A stretch of DNA of 64,000 nt from Hyphomicrobiaceae bacterium (GCA_020442165.1 JAGRKV010000054.1:1-64000), one strand, 5' to 3'; shown: positions 47,237 through 57,815, numbered from the stretch's first letter. Notes: generated by a model not told the origin, from the sequence alone. Made by a program: numbers and translations.

Positions 47237-47277
47237 CGCTAATTTAGATTTACCCAATCGGCCCGTCTGGTGGCCCG

Positions 47278-47667
47278 TCATCTCCGCCGCAACTGGAACG
47301 ACCCGCTGCTGCCATTGCCGCGCAGATGGACGGATTGCGAGTTGCCACGCAGCTTGATGTAGATGGAGCCCGTGACATTGTACTGGCTGTTCTGGAAGCT
47401 GCCGGCATACTCGTTGTCACCGACGCGGTTTACCGTCGCCGTCTGATCGACGCGACCCGATGGCGTGGCACACGAAGCAGTCATCCGGTAAAGCGTGCCG
47501 GAAACGCGCGAATAGTCGGCGCGGCATCGGGCCTTCTCTCGTGTGTCCGCATAATGGACCGACCCGCTGCCGCTCCACGAACCGGACAGGCTGTCCGCGC
47601 TGGCGGCAGTGGCGTCCAGCGCAAACAGGGCGGTAGTAAGGGCAATCAGAAACGCGAGGTGCGGCAT
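47278..47667 (-). CDS. Small secreted protein, function unknown
   Basis: A 129-residue protein with a signal peptide (LAFLIALTTALFALDATAASA). The mature part is rich in Ser, Gly and beta-strand patterns: LSGSWSGSGSVHYADTREKARCRADYSRVSGTLYRMTASCATPSGRVDQTATVNRV and a C-terminal stretch with NSQYNVTGSIYIKLRG. Two cysteines may pair. It resembles unnamed Hyphomicrobiales secreted proteins with a GxWxGxGxxxxxxGxxExxRCR start, but no function is known. The 47668-47968 region upstream contains nothing else recognisable. Confidence 0.78.
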   Translation of the reverse strand: MPHLAFLIALTTALFALDATAASADSLSGSWSGSGSVHYADTREKARCRADYSRVSGTLYRMTASCATPSGRVDQTATVNRVGDNEYAGSFQNSQYNVTGSIYIKLRGNSQSVHLRGNGSSGSFQLRRR

Positions 47668-47968
47668 TAAACGGTCTCCACGAGGCTGCGGCGGCTTTTT
47701 TCAGTTGTGCGCATGTCGGTTTCAAGGCGTTCTGCGCACTACGTCCGCAATTTGGACGGTGCTGGCGACAACCGCGATGAGAACAGGATTCGCCGCCAGC
47801 TGACCAACAATTTATGAAATCGGCCCCGCACTTCCAATGGGGCAATAGCCAGTCATGCGAACCTGCGGCGTGTTTGCATCGCTGAGCGCCCATCAACCTT
47901 CTGTGAACATGCTGCATTGGGTCGCCGCAAGACGCGCGAACCCCGGGTTCGGGATCGGGCAAGCGGCC

Positions 47969-48451
47969 TCACGATCCGGCCGCCAAGCCGCCCGTCCTTC
48001 TCAAGAAGGGTGCCATCCCCTCCCGCGCCAGTTCATCCGCGCGCTCGTTCTCCGGGTGGCCCGCATGTCCCTTCACCCAGTGCCAGGAAATGTCATGACG
48101 CTGTCGCGCTCCATCGAGCCGCTGCCATAATTCGGCATTCTTCACCGGCTTCTTGTCAGCAGTGCGCCAGCCGTTACGCTTCCAGCCGTGAATCCATTGC
48201 GTAATGCCATTGCGCAGATAGGCGCTGTCGGTATGCAGATCGACGTGGCTTGGCCCTTTGAGCTGTTCCAGCGCCGCAATGGCGGCAAACAATTCCATGC
48301 GGTTGTTCGTCGTCTCGGCCTCTCCGCCGTTGATTTCCTTCCGGTGACGCCCCGACATGAGGATCGCGCCCCAGCCGCCTGGCCCCGGGTTCCCCGAGCA
48401 GGCGCCGTCGGTGTAGATGACGACTTCCGGTTTCTCCCGCTCCGTCATCAA
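47969..48451 (-). CDS. rnhA: Ribonuclease HI
   Basis: A 160-residue RNase HI that cuts RNA in RNA-DNA hybrids. The catalytic acidic residues lie in [49 protein letters not shown] and [11 protein letters not shown]; the histidine loop VKGHAGHP is present. Its start overlaps the homoserine kinase stop (ATGA). The ispH-thrB-rnhA order is common in Hyphomicrobiales. Confidence 0.97.
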   Translation of the reverse strand: MMTEREKPEVVIYTDGACSGNPGPGGWGAILMSGRHRKEINGGEAETTNNRMELFAAIAALEQLKGPSHVDLHTDSAYLRNGITQWIHGWKRNGWRTADKKPVKNAELWQRLDGARQRHDISWHWVKGHAGHPENERADELAREGMAPFLRRTGGLAAGS

Positions 48452-49416
48452 TCTATCTCACCGCAATAGGTTTTGATCGACCCGACGCCTTGATGGAAAC
48501 GCACGCGCCGCAGGTATGCGATTGGGTCGTGCGGCTTGACGATCGCGCCGGCGGGCGTGTTGAGCCAATCGTATGAGCGCGTCAGCAGGAAGCGCATTGC
48601 GGCCCCCCGCGCCAGCATCGGCATGGCAGCTCGCTCATCGCCGTTCAACGGTCGCACGCTTTCATAGGCTTTGATAAGTGCGCGGCTCTTGGTGACGTTG
48701 AACTGGTGGTCCTGCTCGAAACACCACGCATTGAGGCAGATGGCGAGGTCATAGGCCAGCAGGTCGTTGCAGGCGAAGTAGAAGTCGATGAGCCCGGAAA
48801 GCGTTTCACCGACGAAAAATACGTTATCGGGAAACAGATCGGCATGGATAACGCCAGACGGCAATCCGGTCGGCCAATCCGCCGTAAGGCATTCCAGTTC
48901 GCGGTCGATCAGCGCGGCAAGACCGGGTGCGATCTCATCACCGCGTGCACTGAACCTGTCGAACAGCGGACGCCACCCTTGCGGGCCAAGCGCATTTGCC
49001 CGTGTCCGTTGATAGTCGCTTCCTGCAAGATGCAGCTGCGCGAGCGCGGCACCCACCTGCGCACAGTGTTCGGCGCGCGGACGGCGGGTCCAAAATCCCT
49101 CCAGAAACGTGATGAGCGCGGCCGCGCGGCCCGCAAGTTCGCCCAGCATGCGCCCGTCCGCGGCCTTGACCGGGAGAGGGCAGGGAATGCCCTTGGACAC
49201 AAGATGTTCCATGAGGCCGAGAAAGTAGGGCAGATCCTCACGGGCGACCCTTTTCTCATAAAGCGTCAGGATGAAGGTGCCCTGCGTGGTGTGCACCATG
49301 TAGTTGGTGTTCTCCACGCCCTCGGCGATGCCCTTGTAGGAAAGCAACTCGCCCACACCATAGCCAGCGATGAAGGCAGACAGGTCGTCGTCGTTGACTT
49401 CGGTGTAGACAGCCAT
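48448..49416 (-). CDS. thrB: Homoserine kinase, aminoglycoside phosphotransferase fold
   Basis: A 322-residue kinase of the APH/choline kinase fold, the alphaproteobacterial form of ThrB, not the GHMP type. It opens [39 protein letters not shown], has the nucleotide-binding lysine region [11 protein letters not shown], the catalytic loop [14 protein letters not shown] and the metal motif [18 protein letters not shown]. It phosphorylates homoserine for threonine synthase, encoded at 37278. It lies 169 bases after ispH and overlaps rnhA. Confidence 0.95.
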   Translation of the reverse strand: MAVYTEVNDDDLSAFIAGYGVGELLSYKGIAEGVENTNYMVHTTQGTFILTLYEKRVAREDLPYFLGLMEHLVSKGIPCPLPVKAADGRMLGELAGRAAALITFLEGFWTRRPRAEHCAQVGAALAQLHLAGSDYQRTRANALGPQGWRPLFDRFSARGDEIAPGLAALIDRELECLTADWPTGLPSGVIHADLFPDNVFFVGETLSGLIDFYFACNDLLAYDLAICLNAWCFEQDHQFNVTKSRALIKAYESVRPLNGDERAAMPMLARGAAMRFLLTRSYDWLNTPAGAIVKPHDPIAYLRRVRFHQGVGSIKTYCGEID

Positions 49417-49585
49417 GTCGGCTCCAGAACATCGCGATTAGGGGGAGTTTCGAAGCGGTTGAAGTTTCAGGCGCGCTTGGTCCGCAGGTTTCACGGCGAT
49501 CCGGAACTCCGCTGCCCTGGCCCCATTGGGCGCGTGGCGGCACAGATCCCTAGCCGACATGGAACGCGATGTCATGAATATGATG

Positions 49586-50614
49586 TCATGCAGCCGGCGG
49601 TCGCAGCTCACGCGGAATGTTGAAGGCAATCCGCTCCTCCGCCGTCGAAACAACTTCCACCTGGACATCGAAGCGCTCTGCCAGCTTCGCGATCACTTCA
49701 TCGACGAGCACTTCCGGAGCCGACGCTCCCGCCGTAATCCCCACCGCCTTGGCGCCCATTAGATCGTCCCACACGATATCGTCGGCACGCTGGATGAGGC
49801 GTGAGCAATTGCAGCCCGCGCGCGAACCGACCTCCACGAGACGCAGTGAGTTGGAACTGTTGGGAGCGCCGACCACGAGCAGGCAGTCGATCTCGGGCGC
49901 AATGGCCTTGACGGCATTCTGGCGATTGGTCGTCGCGTAGCAGATATCCTCTTTTTGAGGTCCGATGATCGAGGGAAACCGTTCCTTCAGGACGGCGACA
50001 ATGGCCGCCGTGTCGTCCAGGGACAGCGTGGTCTGCGTGACGTAGGCGAGCTGCTCCGGGTTCCTGGGCTCGAAGACACGGGCATCGCCCACCGTCTCTA
50101 CGAGGCGCACGGCGCCAGCCGGCAGCTGACCCATTGTTCCGTCCACCTCCGGATGCCCGGAGTGACCGATCAGCACGATCTCGCGGCCCTCGCGATGATG
50201 CCGCTCGGCTTCAAAATGCACCTTGAAGACCAGCGGGCAGGTGGCGTCGAGTACGAAAAGGTTGCGCGCCTTGGCCGCCGCTGGCACCGCCTTGGCAACC
50301 CCGTGTGCCGAAAAGATCACGGGTTGCGCAGTTGCAGGGATCTCGTCGAGTTCCTCCACAAAAATGGCGCCTTTCGCCTTAAGGGTGTCTACAACATAGC
50401 GATTGTGCACGATCTCGTGACGGACGTAGACAGGCGCGCCGTACTTGGCGAGTGCCAATTCTACGATCTGGATGGCACGGTCGACACCGGCGCAAAAGCC
50501 GCGTGGCGCAGCCAGCAGCAGCCGGAGTTGCGGCTTGGCATTGGGGGAAACGGAAGCGGGGGAAACGGCCGCCGCAGCCGAATCATTGTTAACGGATAGG
50601 GGACGTTCGGACAT
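49586..50614 (-). CDS. ispH: 4-hydroxy-3-methylbut-2-enyl diphosphate reductase (IspH/LytB)
   Basis: A 342-residue iron-sulfur enzyme catalysing the last step of the MEP isoprenoid pathway. The three cluster cysteines are in [23 protein letters not shown] and [11 protein letters not shown]. The catalytic glutamate lies near [10 protein letters not shown], and [15 protein letters not shown] binds the diphosphate. The first 27 residues are a polar, Ser/Ala-rich extension. It heads the ispH-thrB-rnhA group. Its product supplies the farnesyl chains used by ctaB and by the polyprenyl-phosphate glycosylation genes. Confidence 0.97.
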   Translation of the reverse strand: MSERPLSVNNDSAAAAVSPASVSPNAKPQLRLLLAAPRGFCAGVDRAIQIVELALAKYGAPVYVRHEIVHNRYVVDTLKAKGAIFVEELDEIPATAQPVIFSAHGVAKAVPAAAKARNLFVLDATCPLVFKVHFEAERHHREGREIVLIGHSGHPEVDGTMGQLPAGAVRLVETVGDARVFEPRNPEQLAYVTQTTLSLDDTAAIVAVLKERFPSIIGPQKEDICYATTNRQNAVKAIAPEIDCLLVVGAPNSSNSLRLVEVGSRAGCNCSRLIQRADDIVWDDLMGAKAVGITAGASAPEVLVDEVIAKLAERFDVQVEVVSTAEERIAFNIPRELRPPAA

Positions 50615-50865
50615 TTATCGCGGTTGCCTCGAAGAGTTCGGGGAAATCTCAACAGGTGCTAGTGGTGGTCGGCTTGGCTGGCGCCTTTCGGGGGTGGTAG
50701 ATATTGAGTCGGAACCCAGTGCTTGATCTCCTCGGACGTGTCTGCGGTCTGAGTGGGAGGTTTAGCGTAGACGGTCTCGTCACGGAGGCCCGTTGTGGGC
50801 CTTCTCGAACGGGGGTGGAATATCGCGTCGCAACTCAGCGGCGCGATTATGCGGATTGGGGCGTC

Positions 50866-51561
50866 ATGACGCAATGCTTGGCGGCGCACTTGCGCCGCAC
50901 CTTGAGTGTCCTCGTCGCTGGCACATGCGCGCTGTCGCTGGCCGGATGTGGCATGTCCTCGATCACCTCGGGATTGGGTGGGGGCATGTTTGGCGGCAGC
51001 AGTTCGTCGACCATTGCCGACAACTCCGGTGCCGTCAGCGAAGAACAGCTCTTGTCCGCGGCCAAGGCTGACGGCTCTAACCCTGGCGCCACGATTACTG
51101 GGGGCATCAACCCGGGCTGCCCACGGCTGACCGCGAAACCGTCGGACAACAACATCACCTTCTACGAACCCGGCCGCGCCGGTGATGCGCTCGCCGTCAT
51201 GCACCGTGGCGAGATCACCAAGACCGCGCGGGAGTGTCATATCGAGAACGGCCGCGTCTCAGTAAAGTATGGTTTTTCCGGCCGCGTTCTGCTTGGTCCG
51301 CGCGGCCAGTCCGGCTCGGTCTCGCTGCCGCTTAGCATCGCGGTGACGGACGCCAAGCGTGAGAAGATCGCAGGCGATGCCATGAAGATCGACGTCGCCG
51401 TGGCGCTCGACAAGCCGATTGGCTACTTCTCGGCGGTGCGCGAGATTTCCTTCCCGCTGATCGAGGGCTCCAGGCCCGGAGAATACGAGATCTTCGTTTC
51501 CTTCGACCGTGCCACCGAGACGCCGGCCGCTGGTGCCGCGGCACATCGCAGGAAGGGGTAG
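50866..51561 (+). CDS. Lipoprotein, function unknown
   Basis: A 231-residue protein with a lipoprotein signal: TLSVLVAGTCALSLAGCGMSS, lipobox LAGC. A Gly/Ser-rich linker leads to a beta-rich domain: GCPRLTAKPSDNNITFYEPGR, ECHIENGRVSVKYGFSGRVLLGPRG, VTDAKREKIAGDAMKIDVAVAL and SFPLIEGSRPGEYEIFVSFD. It resembles unnamed lipoproteins widespread in Hyphomicrobiales, and a role at the envelope is all I can infer. ATG 50866 is chosen because the signal follows directly. It is divergent from ispH. Confidence 0.8.
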   Translation: MTQCLAAHLRRTLSVLVAGTCALSLAGCGMSSITSGLGGGMFGGSSSSTIADNSGAVSEEQLLSAAKADGSNPGATITGGINPGCPRLTAKPSDNNITFYEPGRAGDALAVMHRGEITKTARECHIENGRVSVKYGFSGRVLLGPRGQSGSVSLPLSIAVTDAKREKIAGDAMKIDVAVALDKPIGYFSAVREISFPLIEGSRPGEYEIFVSFDRATETPAAGAAAHRRKG

Positions 51562-51735
51562 GGCGCTGGTCATTTCGCCCCTGTGCTGAAATATCTGAGC
51601 GGTCCCACGGGCCGCTCTTTGCTTTTCGCACCCATTCTTCCTGCGGACGAACTCCGGCAACTTCACGAAACGCAACGCACACTAGGCGGCGGGCGCTGGC
51701 ACCTCCGTCGCGACGACACCGCCACGCCAATCCGA

Positions 51736-51766
51736 TTGACAAAAGGGTCAGCAAGGTTGACATATC
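51736..51766 (+). promoter_or_regulatory. Candidate sigma-70-type promoter of the aminotransferase gene
   Basis: TTGACA at 51736-51741 matches the -35 consensus. About 18 bases later ACATAT/CATATC is a moderate -10. The aminotransferase start is at 51828. Confidence 0.4.
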
Positions 51767-51827
51767 TGCCGCCGTGTCAGGTGCGGCGTGGGGCGGCCGC
51801 CCCAGACTTCACAAGAGGTCCTCAGCG

Positions 51828-53045
51828 ATGTACGAGCCGCGCTATGCGAGGCGGGCGGAAGGCATGCGTGCCTCCGAAATCCGCGAGCTTCTGAAGCTTT
51901 TGGAAAAGCCCGGCATCATTTCATTCGCGGGCGGCATCCCCGATCCGGAATTGTTCCCTCGCGACGCCATCGGCAATGCTTATCACCGCATTCTCGCCGA
52001 CCGGGCGCTGTCCGGGCAGGCGCTTCAGTATTCCGTCAGTGAAGGTTATCAGCCGCTGCGCATCTGGATCGCGGCGCACATGAGGAAGCTCGGCGTACCG
52101 GCAACGCCTGACAATATTCTCGTCACCTCAGGCTCGCAGCAGGCGCTGGAATTCCTCGGCAAGCTCTTCATCACGGCGGGAGATACGGCACTCGTCACCG
52201 CGCCGACCTATCTTGGCGCCCTGCAGGCCTTCTCCGCCTATGAGCCACGCTATGACGTGCTGCGGCCCGATACCGGCAACCGTACACCATCGTCCTACCG
52301 CGAGGCGGCGGCTGTGAATGGCGGCTCGGTGAAATTCGCTTATGTCGTGCCAGACTTCGCCAACCCGACCGGCGAGACCCTGTCGGCGGAGGCGCGCAGC
52401 GGACTGATTGCGCTGGCGGAAGACCTCGATTGCCCGATCATCGAGGATACCGCCTACGTCGACCTGCGTTTCGAGGGCGAGAGTGTCCCCGCGATCCAGG
52501 CGCTCGATGTCGCCCGGCATGGCGGCGACCTCAACGCCTCACGGGTCATCTACTGTGGCACCTTCTCCAAGACGCTGACACCTGGCTTGCGCATCGGCTG
52601 GGCGTGCGCGGCCGAGCCGGTCATCCGCCGCCTCACGCTCATCAAGCAGGCGTCCGACCTCAACTCGTCACTCATCAACCAGATGGTGATGGAGCGCCTC
52701 GCAACTGAAACCTACGACAGCCAGGTTGCCAAGGCGGCAAAGCATTATCGCGCGCGCCGCGATGCCATGTTGAATGCCCTTGAAACCAACATGCCAGCCG
52801 GTGTGACGTGGACGCGCCCCGAGGGAGGCCTCTTCATCTGGGTGCGCCTGCCCGATCAGTTCGACGGCGGCGAGCTGTTGCGGCGTTCGATCTCGGATGC
52901 GGGCGTGGCTTTCGTTCCTGGCGCGGCATTCTTCACCGATGGCACTGGCCGCAATACCATACGCCTGAGCTATTCGCTGCCGACCGAGGCGCAGATTGCC
53001 GACGGCATCGCGCGCCTGGGCAAACTCATCGCGACGGCCATTTGA
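51828..53045 (+). CDS. PLP-dependent aminotransferase, class I/II (2-aminoadipate/MocR-like fold)
   Basis: A 405-residue aminotransferase. It starts with RYARRAEGMRASEIRELLKLLEKPGIISFAGGIPDPELFP, typical of the LysN-like 2-aminoadipate and valine-pyruvate type group. The PLP lysine is in YCGTFSKTLTPGLRIGW, the PLP-ring aspartate/asparagine in VVPDFANPTGE, and EDTAYVDLRF carries the tyrosine. The true amino acid substrate cannot be told. There is no DNA-binding domain, so it is a plain enzyme, not a MocR regulator. A weak GCGAAG/CTTCGC hairpin (53056-53076) lies beyond the stop. Confidence 0.92.
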   Translation: MYEPRYARRAEGMRASEIRELLKLLEKPGIISFAGGIPDPELFPRDAIGNAYHRILADRALSGQALQYSVSEGYQPLRIWIAAHMRKLGVPATPDNILVTSGSQQALEFLGKLFITAGDTALVTAPTYLGALQAFSAYEPRYDVLRPDTGNRTPSSYREAAAVNGGSVKFAYVVPDFANPTGETLSAEARSGLIALAEDLDCPIIEDTAYVDLRFEGESVPAIQALDVARHGGDLNASRVIYCGTFSKTLTPGLRIGWACAAEPVIRRLTLIKQASDLNSSLINQMVMERLATETYDSQVAKAAKHYRARRDAMLNALETNMPAGVTWTRPEGGLFIWVRLPDQFDGGELLRRSISDAGVAFVPGAAFFTDGTGRNTIRLSYSLPTEAQIADGIARLGKLIATAI

Positions 53046-53182
53046 AGGCGGCCCCGCGAAGACGAGATCACTTCGCTGCCTTTCCCCTCCTGTTCCGCTT
53101 TTGACCCATCTTGTCGTTTCTCGCCTTGTTAGCACCACTTCCGGACCTCGGTTTAGAGCCGACGCCCACCTGTCCAGCCCCC

Positions 53183-53386
53183 TCAGTCTGGGCCACTGAT
53201 TTGCGGTTTCTCTAGTATGGTTTCGGGCACCGGCGGACGCATGCCGAGCGCATCGATGGCCGCTTCGATCGGGTGTTCGGGATCCTCTGAGCTCAGCTCA
53301 GCCACGGCCAGCCTTGCGATATCAAGCGACGGGTGCTCACCCGAGGCTGCCTTCGCTGCCGGCAAGTTGATGATCCCTTTTCGCAT
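53183..53386 (-). CDS. Small hypothetical protein, possibly truncated domain
   Basis: A 67-residue frame, MRKGIINLPAAKAASGEH..., preceded by GGTGGA seven bases before the ATG. The segment ARLAVAELSSEDPEHPIEAAID resembles, from memory, the start of alphaproteobacterial discoidin-like proteins that contain SSEDPxHPIExAL, but the strands expected after it are missing. It may be a short independent gene or the remnant of a longer one. It lies between the convergent aminotransferase and the phosphoglucomutase gene. Confidence 0.5.
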   Translation of the reverse strand: MRKGIINLPAAKAASGEHPSLDIARLAVAELSSEDPEHPIEAAIDALGMRPPVPETILEKPQISGPD

Positions 53387-53461
53387 GGGCTGTTCCACCT
53401 TTCCGGGAAATGCCGCTGCTCGACAGATCGGGCCTAGTCTCGCTGCCGGCTTGCACGACGG

Positions 53462-53483
53462 CTGGACGCTCCAGAGCGTCCAG
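53462..53483. repeat. Perfect palindrome downstream of phosphoglucomutase
   Basis: CTGGACGCTC-CA-GAGCGTCCAG has 10-base arms. A second stem, CCCGGCT/AGCCGGG (53497-53521), lies between it and the pgm stop. Neither is followed by a T-run on the minus strand, so termination there would not be of the classic kind. Confidence 0.55.
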
Positions 53484-53526
53484 TGTCAACACGTAGCCCG
53501 GCTGCGAGACAGAAAGCCGGGTCCGG

Positions 53527-55179
53527 TTACGCGCCTGCGGCCTTAAATGCAGCCGCCACGATCGTCAGCGCCTCGGCTTGGATCCGCTTCAGGTGGTCCC
53601 GGCCTATGAAGCTCTCGGAATAGAGCTTGTAGATGTCCTCGGTCCCGGACGGGCGGGCTGCGAACCAGCCATTCTCGGTGACCACCTTGAGACCGCCGAT
53701 CGCAGCGTTGTTGGCCGGCGCGTGCGTCAGCTTGGCAACGATCGGCTCGCCCGCCAGCTCGTTGGCCTCAACCATGTCGGGCGCCAGATTCTCCAGTGCC
53801 TTCTTCTGGGCGCTGTTGGCCGGCGTATCCATGCGCTCGTAGACCGGGCTGCCGAACTGCTCCTCGAGCGCCTTGTAGTGCTCGCCCGGGTCGCGGCCCG
53901 TCTTCGCCATGATCTCGGCCGCCAGTAGGTCGAGGATGATGCCGTCCTTGTCGGTCGTCCACACCGTCCCATCGAGCCGCAGGAAGGACGCCCCGGCACT
54001 CTCCTCGCCACCAAAACCGTACGACCCGTCCATCAGGCCATCGACGAACCATTTGAACCCGACCGGGACCTCCGCAAGCCGGCGGCCGAGGTGAGCAGCG
54101 ACGCGATCGATCATCGAGCTGGAGACGAGCGTCTTGCCCACCGCCGCGTCCGCCCGCCAGCCGGGCCGGTTCTGGAACAGGTAGGAGATGGCGACCGCAA
54201 GGTAATGGTTCGGATTGAGCAGGCCCGCGCTGCTCGTGACGATACCATGCCGGTCGTAGTCGGGATCGTTGCCAAAGGCGATGTCGAACTTGTCCTTGAG
54301 GCTGATCAGGCTGGCCATCGCATAGGGCGAGGAGCAGTCCATGCGGATCTTGCCGTCCTTGTCCAGGGTCATGAAGGAGAAGGTCGGATCGACGCGCGTG
54401 TTGACCACCTCCAGGTCAAGGCCGTAGCGCTCGGCGATCGGGTCCCAGAAGCCGATTCCCGATCCGCCCATCGGATCGACGCCAATCTTCAGCTTGGCCG
54501 CGGCGATGGCCTTCATGTCGATCACCTGCGCCAGGTCTTCGACATAGGGCGAGACAAAGTCTTGCCCGCGCGTCGTCTTTGCGATGAGCGCTTTCGCCAG
54601 CGGCATCCGGCGCACGTCTTTCAGACCATTGGCGATGATCTCGTTGGCGCGGTTCTGGATCTTCTTGGTGGTGCCGGTATCGGCGGGACCACCGGCCGGC
54701 GGATTGTACTTGATGCCGCCGTCCTCCGGCGGATTGTGTGAAGGCGTTATGACGACGCCGTCGGCGAGCCCGGAGGTCCGCCCGCGGTTGTAGGTCAGGA
54801 TGGCATGCGAAATGACCGGCGTCGGGGTATAGCCGCCGCCGCTCTGGATGCACGTCAGGACCTCGTTGGCGGCGAAGACCTCCAGCGCGGTTGCCCGCGC
54901 GGCTTCCGACAAGGCGTGCGTATCCACGCCGAGGTAGAGAGGCCCGTCGATCCTTGCCGCTCGCCGGTGCTCCGAGATTGCCTGGCAGATGGCAAGGATG
55001 TGCTGCTCGTTGAAGCTCAACGCCAGCGATGTGCCGCGGTGCCCGGACGTGCCGAACGACACCCTATGCTCCGGGTTCGAGATATCCGGCGACAAGGTGT
55101 AGTATGCGGTCATCAAGCGCGGAACATTGACGAGCTTCTCGTAAGGGGCGGGTAGGCCCGCTAGCGGATCGAGGGCCAC
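53527..55179 (-). CDS. pgm: Phosphoglucomutase, alpha-D-glucose phosphate-specific
   Basis: A 550-residue phosphohexomutase interconverting glucose 1- and 6-phosphate, linking glycolysis to polysaccharide and nucleotide-sugar synthesis. The active serine is in [23 protein letters not shown], the metal loop is [10 protein letters not shown], the sugar loop is [12 protein letters not shown] and the phosphate loop is [17 protein letters not shown]. The N-terminus ([20 protein letters not shown]) is that of the bacterial Pgm group. It stands alone; the 55180-55487 region upstream, with its promoter, shows no other gene. Confidence 0.96.
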   Translation of the reverse strand: MALDPLAGLPAPYEKLVNVPRLMTAYYTLSPDISNPEHRVSFGTSGHRGTSLALSFNEQHILAICQAISEHRRAARIDGPLYLGVDTHALSEAARATALEVFAANEVLTCIQSGGGYTPTPVISHAILTYNRGRTSGLADGVVITPSHNPPEDGGIKYNPPAGGPADTGTTKKIQNRANEIIANGLKDVRRMPLAKALIAKTTRGQDFVSPYVEDLAQVIDMKAIAAAKLKIGVDPMGGSGIGFWDPIAERYGLDLEVVNTRVDPTFSFMTLDKDGKIRMDCSSPYAMASLISLKDKFDIAFGNDPDYDRHGIVTSSAGLLNPNHYLAVAISYLFQNRPGWRADAAVGKTLVSSSMIDRVAAHLGRRLAEVPVGFKWFVDGLMDGSYGFGGEESAGASFLRLDGTVWTTDKDGIILDLLAAEIMAKTGRDPGEHYKALEEQFGSPVYERMDTPANSAQKKALENLAPDMVEANELAGEPIVAKLTHAPANNAAIGGLKVVTENGWFAARPSGTEDIYKLYSESFIGRDHLKRIQAEALTIVAAAFKAAGA

Positions 55180-55487
55180 GCCGTACCTCCATGGCTTGGG
55201 GCAAGATCACACCAAGTCGTGCTCACAAGTCGCCTCATTCTTCTCTGACGAACCCCAGCAATAGGGGCCCTGCCACCGCAGCAGCGGATCAGCTAGCCAG
55301 GCTGAGATGGCCGGCTGGATACGACGGTCGTGAGCTATGCGCCCCCGAGACTTCTGCTGCACTCCTCTATAGCCGACTCTATTCCGTCTGCCACCCCTGC
55401 AGAGATTCTGTCCGGAACTGGCCCACAGCCGACGCTACCAGGTGACGCATTGGGCGAAGACCCGCTCTGCTTCCTTGTCTATTCCAG

Positions 55488-55517
55488 CAAAAAAGCCCGG
55501 AGGAGTGCCTCCGGGCT
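55488..55517 (-). terminator. Rho-independent terminator of the F0 ATP synthase operon
   Basis: A perfect 10-base stem, AGCCCGGAGG and CCTCCGGGCT, with the loop AGTG. On the minus strand it is followed by TTTTTT. It lies 40 bases after the atpF stop. Confidence 0.93.
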
Positions 55518-55556
55518 CATCAGCGTCTGGGGGGTAGTAAAGGAAAGTGTGGTGGT

Positions 55557-56054
55557 TCAGTTCAGCTTGGACTTGATGTCTTCCAGGCTCTGCTTGATGA
55601 GGTCGTCAGACATGCCGCCGCTGACCTGTCCGGCCAGGATTTTCTCGGCGGCCTTGAGCGCGGCTTCAACAGCGGAGCCGCGAACTTCTGCGAGCGCCTG
55701 AGCCTCCGCGCGGGCGATCTTGTCCTCCGCCATCTTGGAGCGGCGGACAACCGACTCGGCCATCTGCTTTTGCGTCTCGGCGGCCAGAACTTCCGCCTCG
55801 CGCCGCGCCTGGTCGATGATGCTCTTTGCTTCTTCCTCGGCCTCGCGCGTCTTCTTCTGGTAGTCGGCAAGCAGTGCTTGCGCCTCTTCACGCAGCTTGC
55901 GCGCCTCGTCGAGTTCCTTCTTGATCGCCTCGGCACGCGCATCGAGCGCACCAGCAAGCTGGGCAGGAACCTTCAGGTAGAAGACGATGGCGAAGAAGGC
56001 CAGGAACGCGATCATGACCCAGAACTCGGCGGTGCCGTAAGTGAAAACAGCCAT
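55557..56054 (-). CDS. atpF: ATP synthase F0 subunit b
   Basis: A 165-residue b subunit: an N-terminal membrane segment (EFWVMIAFLAFFAIVFYLKVP) and a long charged helix (LDARAEAIKKELDEARKLREEAQALLADYQKKTREAEEEAKSI and onward) that forms the peripheral stalk to F1. It is the last gene of the operon, with the terminator just beyond. The 22-base gap from the b' gene suggests co-translation. Confidence 0.96.
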   Translation of the reverse strand: MAVFTYGTAEFWVMIAFLAFFAIVFYLKVPAQLAGALDARAEAIKKELDEARKLREEAQALLADYQKKTREAEEEAKSIIDQARREAEVLAAETQKQMAESVVRRSKMAEDKIARAEAQALAEVRGSAVEAALKAAEKILAGQVSGGMSDDLIKQSLEDIKSKLN

Positions 56055-56076
56055 GAACTTCGGCCTCCAGATTGGG

Positions 56077-56607
56077 TCAGAGATGCTTCTTGGCTTCAGC
56101 CGCGCTGACGTCGACGCCGATCAGCTTGCCCACGATGGCGCTCGCGGTTTCAGCAGCAATGTCGCCCACATTCTGCAGCGCGTTCGCCTTCATTGCCGCG
56201 ATCCGGCCTTCGGCATCAGCGATCTTCGCCGCGACTTCGGCTTCGCTCGCGTGGCGCTTCTTGTCGGTCTCGGTCGCAAGCTTGTCGCGCGTCTCCCGCG
56301 CGATGCCTCCAGCCTTGGAGCGAGCGTCGGCAAGTGACTGCTCATAGCCGCGCAGCGCCTTCTCGGTCTCTGCCTTGAGCGCCTCGGCAGCGTCGATATC
56401 GCGCTGGATGCGGTCGCGCCGCTCCTCGATCACTTCGCCGATCCTCGGCAGTGCGATCTTGGAAAGCAGCCCGTAGAGCAGCGCGAATGTGATTGCCAGC
56501 CAGATGATCTGCGGTGCGAAGTTGGCGGGGTCGAGCGGCGGAAAGCCAGCTTTGTGACCAGCCTCGTGTGCAACGCCCGTTTCGGTATTGTGGTGCGTTT
56601 CAGCCAT
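56077..56607 (-). CDS. atpG: ATP synthase F0 subunit b' (second b-type subunit)
   Basis: A 176-residue b' subunit. A polar His-rich start (MAETHHNTETGVAHEAGHKAG) precedes the membrane segment FAPQIIWLAITFALLYGLLSKIALP and the stalk helix (EERRDRIQRDIDAAEALKAETEKALRGYEQSL). Alphaproteobacteria use a b-b' heterodimer like photosynthetic organisms. Some annotations call this gene atpF2 or atpX. Confidence 0.95.
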   Translation of the reverse strand: MAETHHNTETGVAHEAGHKAGFPPLDPANFAPQIIWLAITFALLYGLLSKIALPRIGEVIEERRDRIQRDIDAAEALKAETEKALRGYEQSLADARSKAGGIARETRDKLATETDKKRHASEAEVAAKIADAEGRIAAMKANALQNVGDIAAETASAIVGKLIGVDVSAAEAKKHL

Positions 56608-56709
56608 GACCTGCCCGGTTCAGGATGAAGCAAGAAAGAGAGTATGCTGCACGGCGATGCCCCAAGCGGAGCCTGCACCGTGCAGCAATAGCGGCCCGAT
56701 AGCGAACGA

Positions 56710-56934
56710 TCAGGTGAACAGCAGCAGGAACGCAATCAGCAGCGCGAAGATGCCGAGAGCTTCCGTCACGGCGAAGCCGAAGATCAAGCGGCCAAACTGG
56801 CCGTCGGAAGCGGACGGATTGCGCAGCGCGCCCTGCAGGAACTGGCCGAACAGGTTGCCGACGCCGATGGCTGCGGCGCCCGTGCCGATGGCAGCAAGAC
56901 CGGCGCCGATGAGCTTGGCGGAAGCTGGATCCAT
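56710..56934 (-). CDS. atpE: ATP synthase F0 subunit c
   Basis: A 74-residue c subunit with two membrane helices: [28 protein letters not shown] and [26 protein letters not shown]. The proton-binding glutamate is in [10 protein letters not shown], and the glycine-rich GxGxGxGx pattern of the first helix is conserved. Copies of it form the rotor ring. It sits between atpB and the b' gene with gaps of about 60 and 100 bases, as is usual for a strongly translated gene. Confidence 0.97.
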   Translation of the reverse strand: MDPASAKLIGAGLAAIGTGAAAIGVGNLFGQFLQGALRNPSASDGQFGRLIFGFAVTEALGIFALLIAFLLLFT

Positions 56935-56996
56935 GGTTGTTCTCCTTGACGGTTTGAATGGGTCCGAATGGTTGAAATGGAGTTCGTCGCGCTGCC

Positions 56997-57815
56997 TCAG
57001 TGTCCGGGGTGAAGCGCGTCGTTGAGGTACATGCAGGTCAGCATGGCGAACACGTAGGCCTGTAGGAAAGCGACTAGGAATTCGAGCGCGGTGAGCGCCG
57101 TGGCCATCGTTAGCGGCAGGATCGACAAGATGCCATAGGCACCACCCGCTCCCAGCAGCATGATGATGAAGCCGGCGAAAACCTTGAGCGTGATGTGACC
57201 CGCCAGCATGTTGGCGAACAAACGCACCGAGTGGCTGATGGGCCGCGACAGGAACGAGATGATCTCGATGGCGACGACCAGCGGCAGCACGTAGATCGGC
57301 ACGCCGGACGGAACGAACAGCTTGAGGAAGCCGAACCCGTTCTTGGCGAAGCCGACGATGAGGACCGTGACGAACACGAGGAGCGCGAGGCCTGCCGTCA
57401 CCGCCAGATGGCTGGTCGACGTGAAGAAGCCCGGGATCATGCCCAGCATGTTGAGCGTCAGGATGAAGATGAAGATCGTGAAGACCAGAGGGAAGAACTT
57501 CATGTAGCCCTGGTCGTGGCCATGACCATGCCCGTGGTCGTCGTGCCCATGCCCCATCGTGTCGCGCACCATGTTGGCGACGAACTCATAGAGCATTTCG
57601 GCAAGGGACTGCAGGCGCGTCGGCACAAGCGAGCGGCCCTGCATGGAGAGAATGAGGAACCCTGACACCAGCACCGCGGCAAGCAGCATGAACAGCGCCG
57701 AGTTGGTGAATGTGGCGTCGAGCCCGAACAGGTCGAGCGGAATAAGCCTCTTGATCTCGAACTGATGGATCGGATCCGGCATGCCGCCGCCGCCGCCATG
57801 AGATTCAGCTGCCAC
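56997..57815 (-). CDS. atpB: ATP synthase F0 subunit a
   Basis: A 272-residue subunit a. The proton-path arginine is in [21 protein letters not shown], and the last helices ([31 protein letters not shown]) are typical. A His/Asp loop ([16 protein letters not shown]) is inserted near residue 115. The start is uncertain: GTG 57815, after GGGGG, gives [19 protein letters not shown]; the ATG at 57782 gives MPDPIHQF, closer to some relatives. It follows atpI by 20 bases. Confidence 0.94.
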   Translation of the reverse strand: MAAESHGGGGGMPDPIHQFEIKRLIPLDLFGLDATFTNSALFMLLAAVLVSGFLILSMQGRSLVPTRLQSLAEMLYEFVANMVRDTMGHGHDDHGHGHGHDQGYMKFFPLVFTIFIFILTLNMLGMIPGFFTSTSHLAVTAGLALLVFVTVLIVGFAKNGFGFLKLFVPSGVPIYVLPLVVAIEIISFLSRPISHSVRLFANMLAGHITLKVFAGFIIMLLGAGGAYGILSILPLTMATALTALEFLVAFLQAYVFAMLTCMYLNDALHPGH

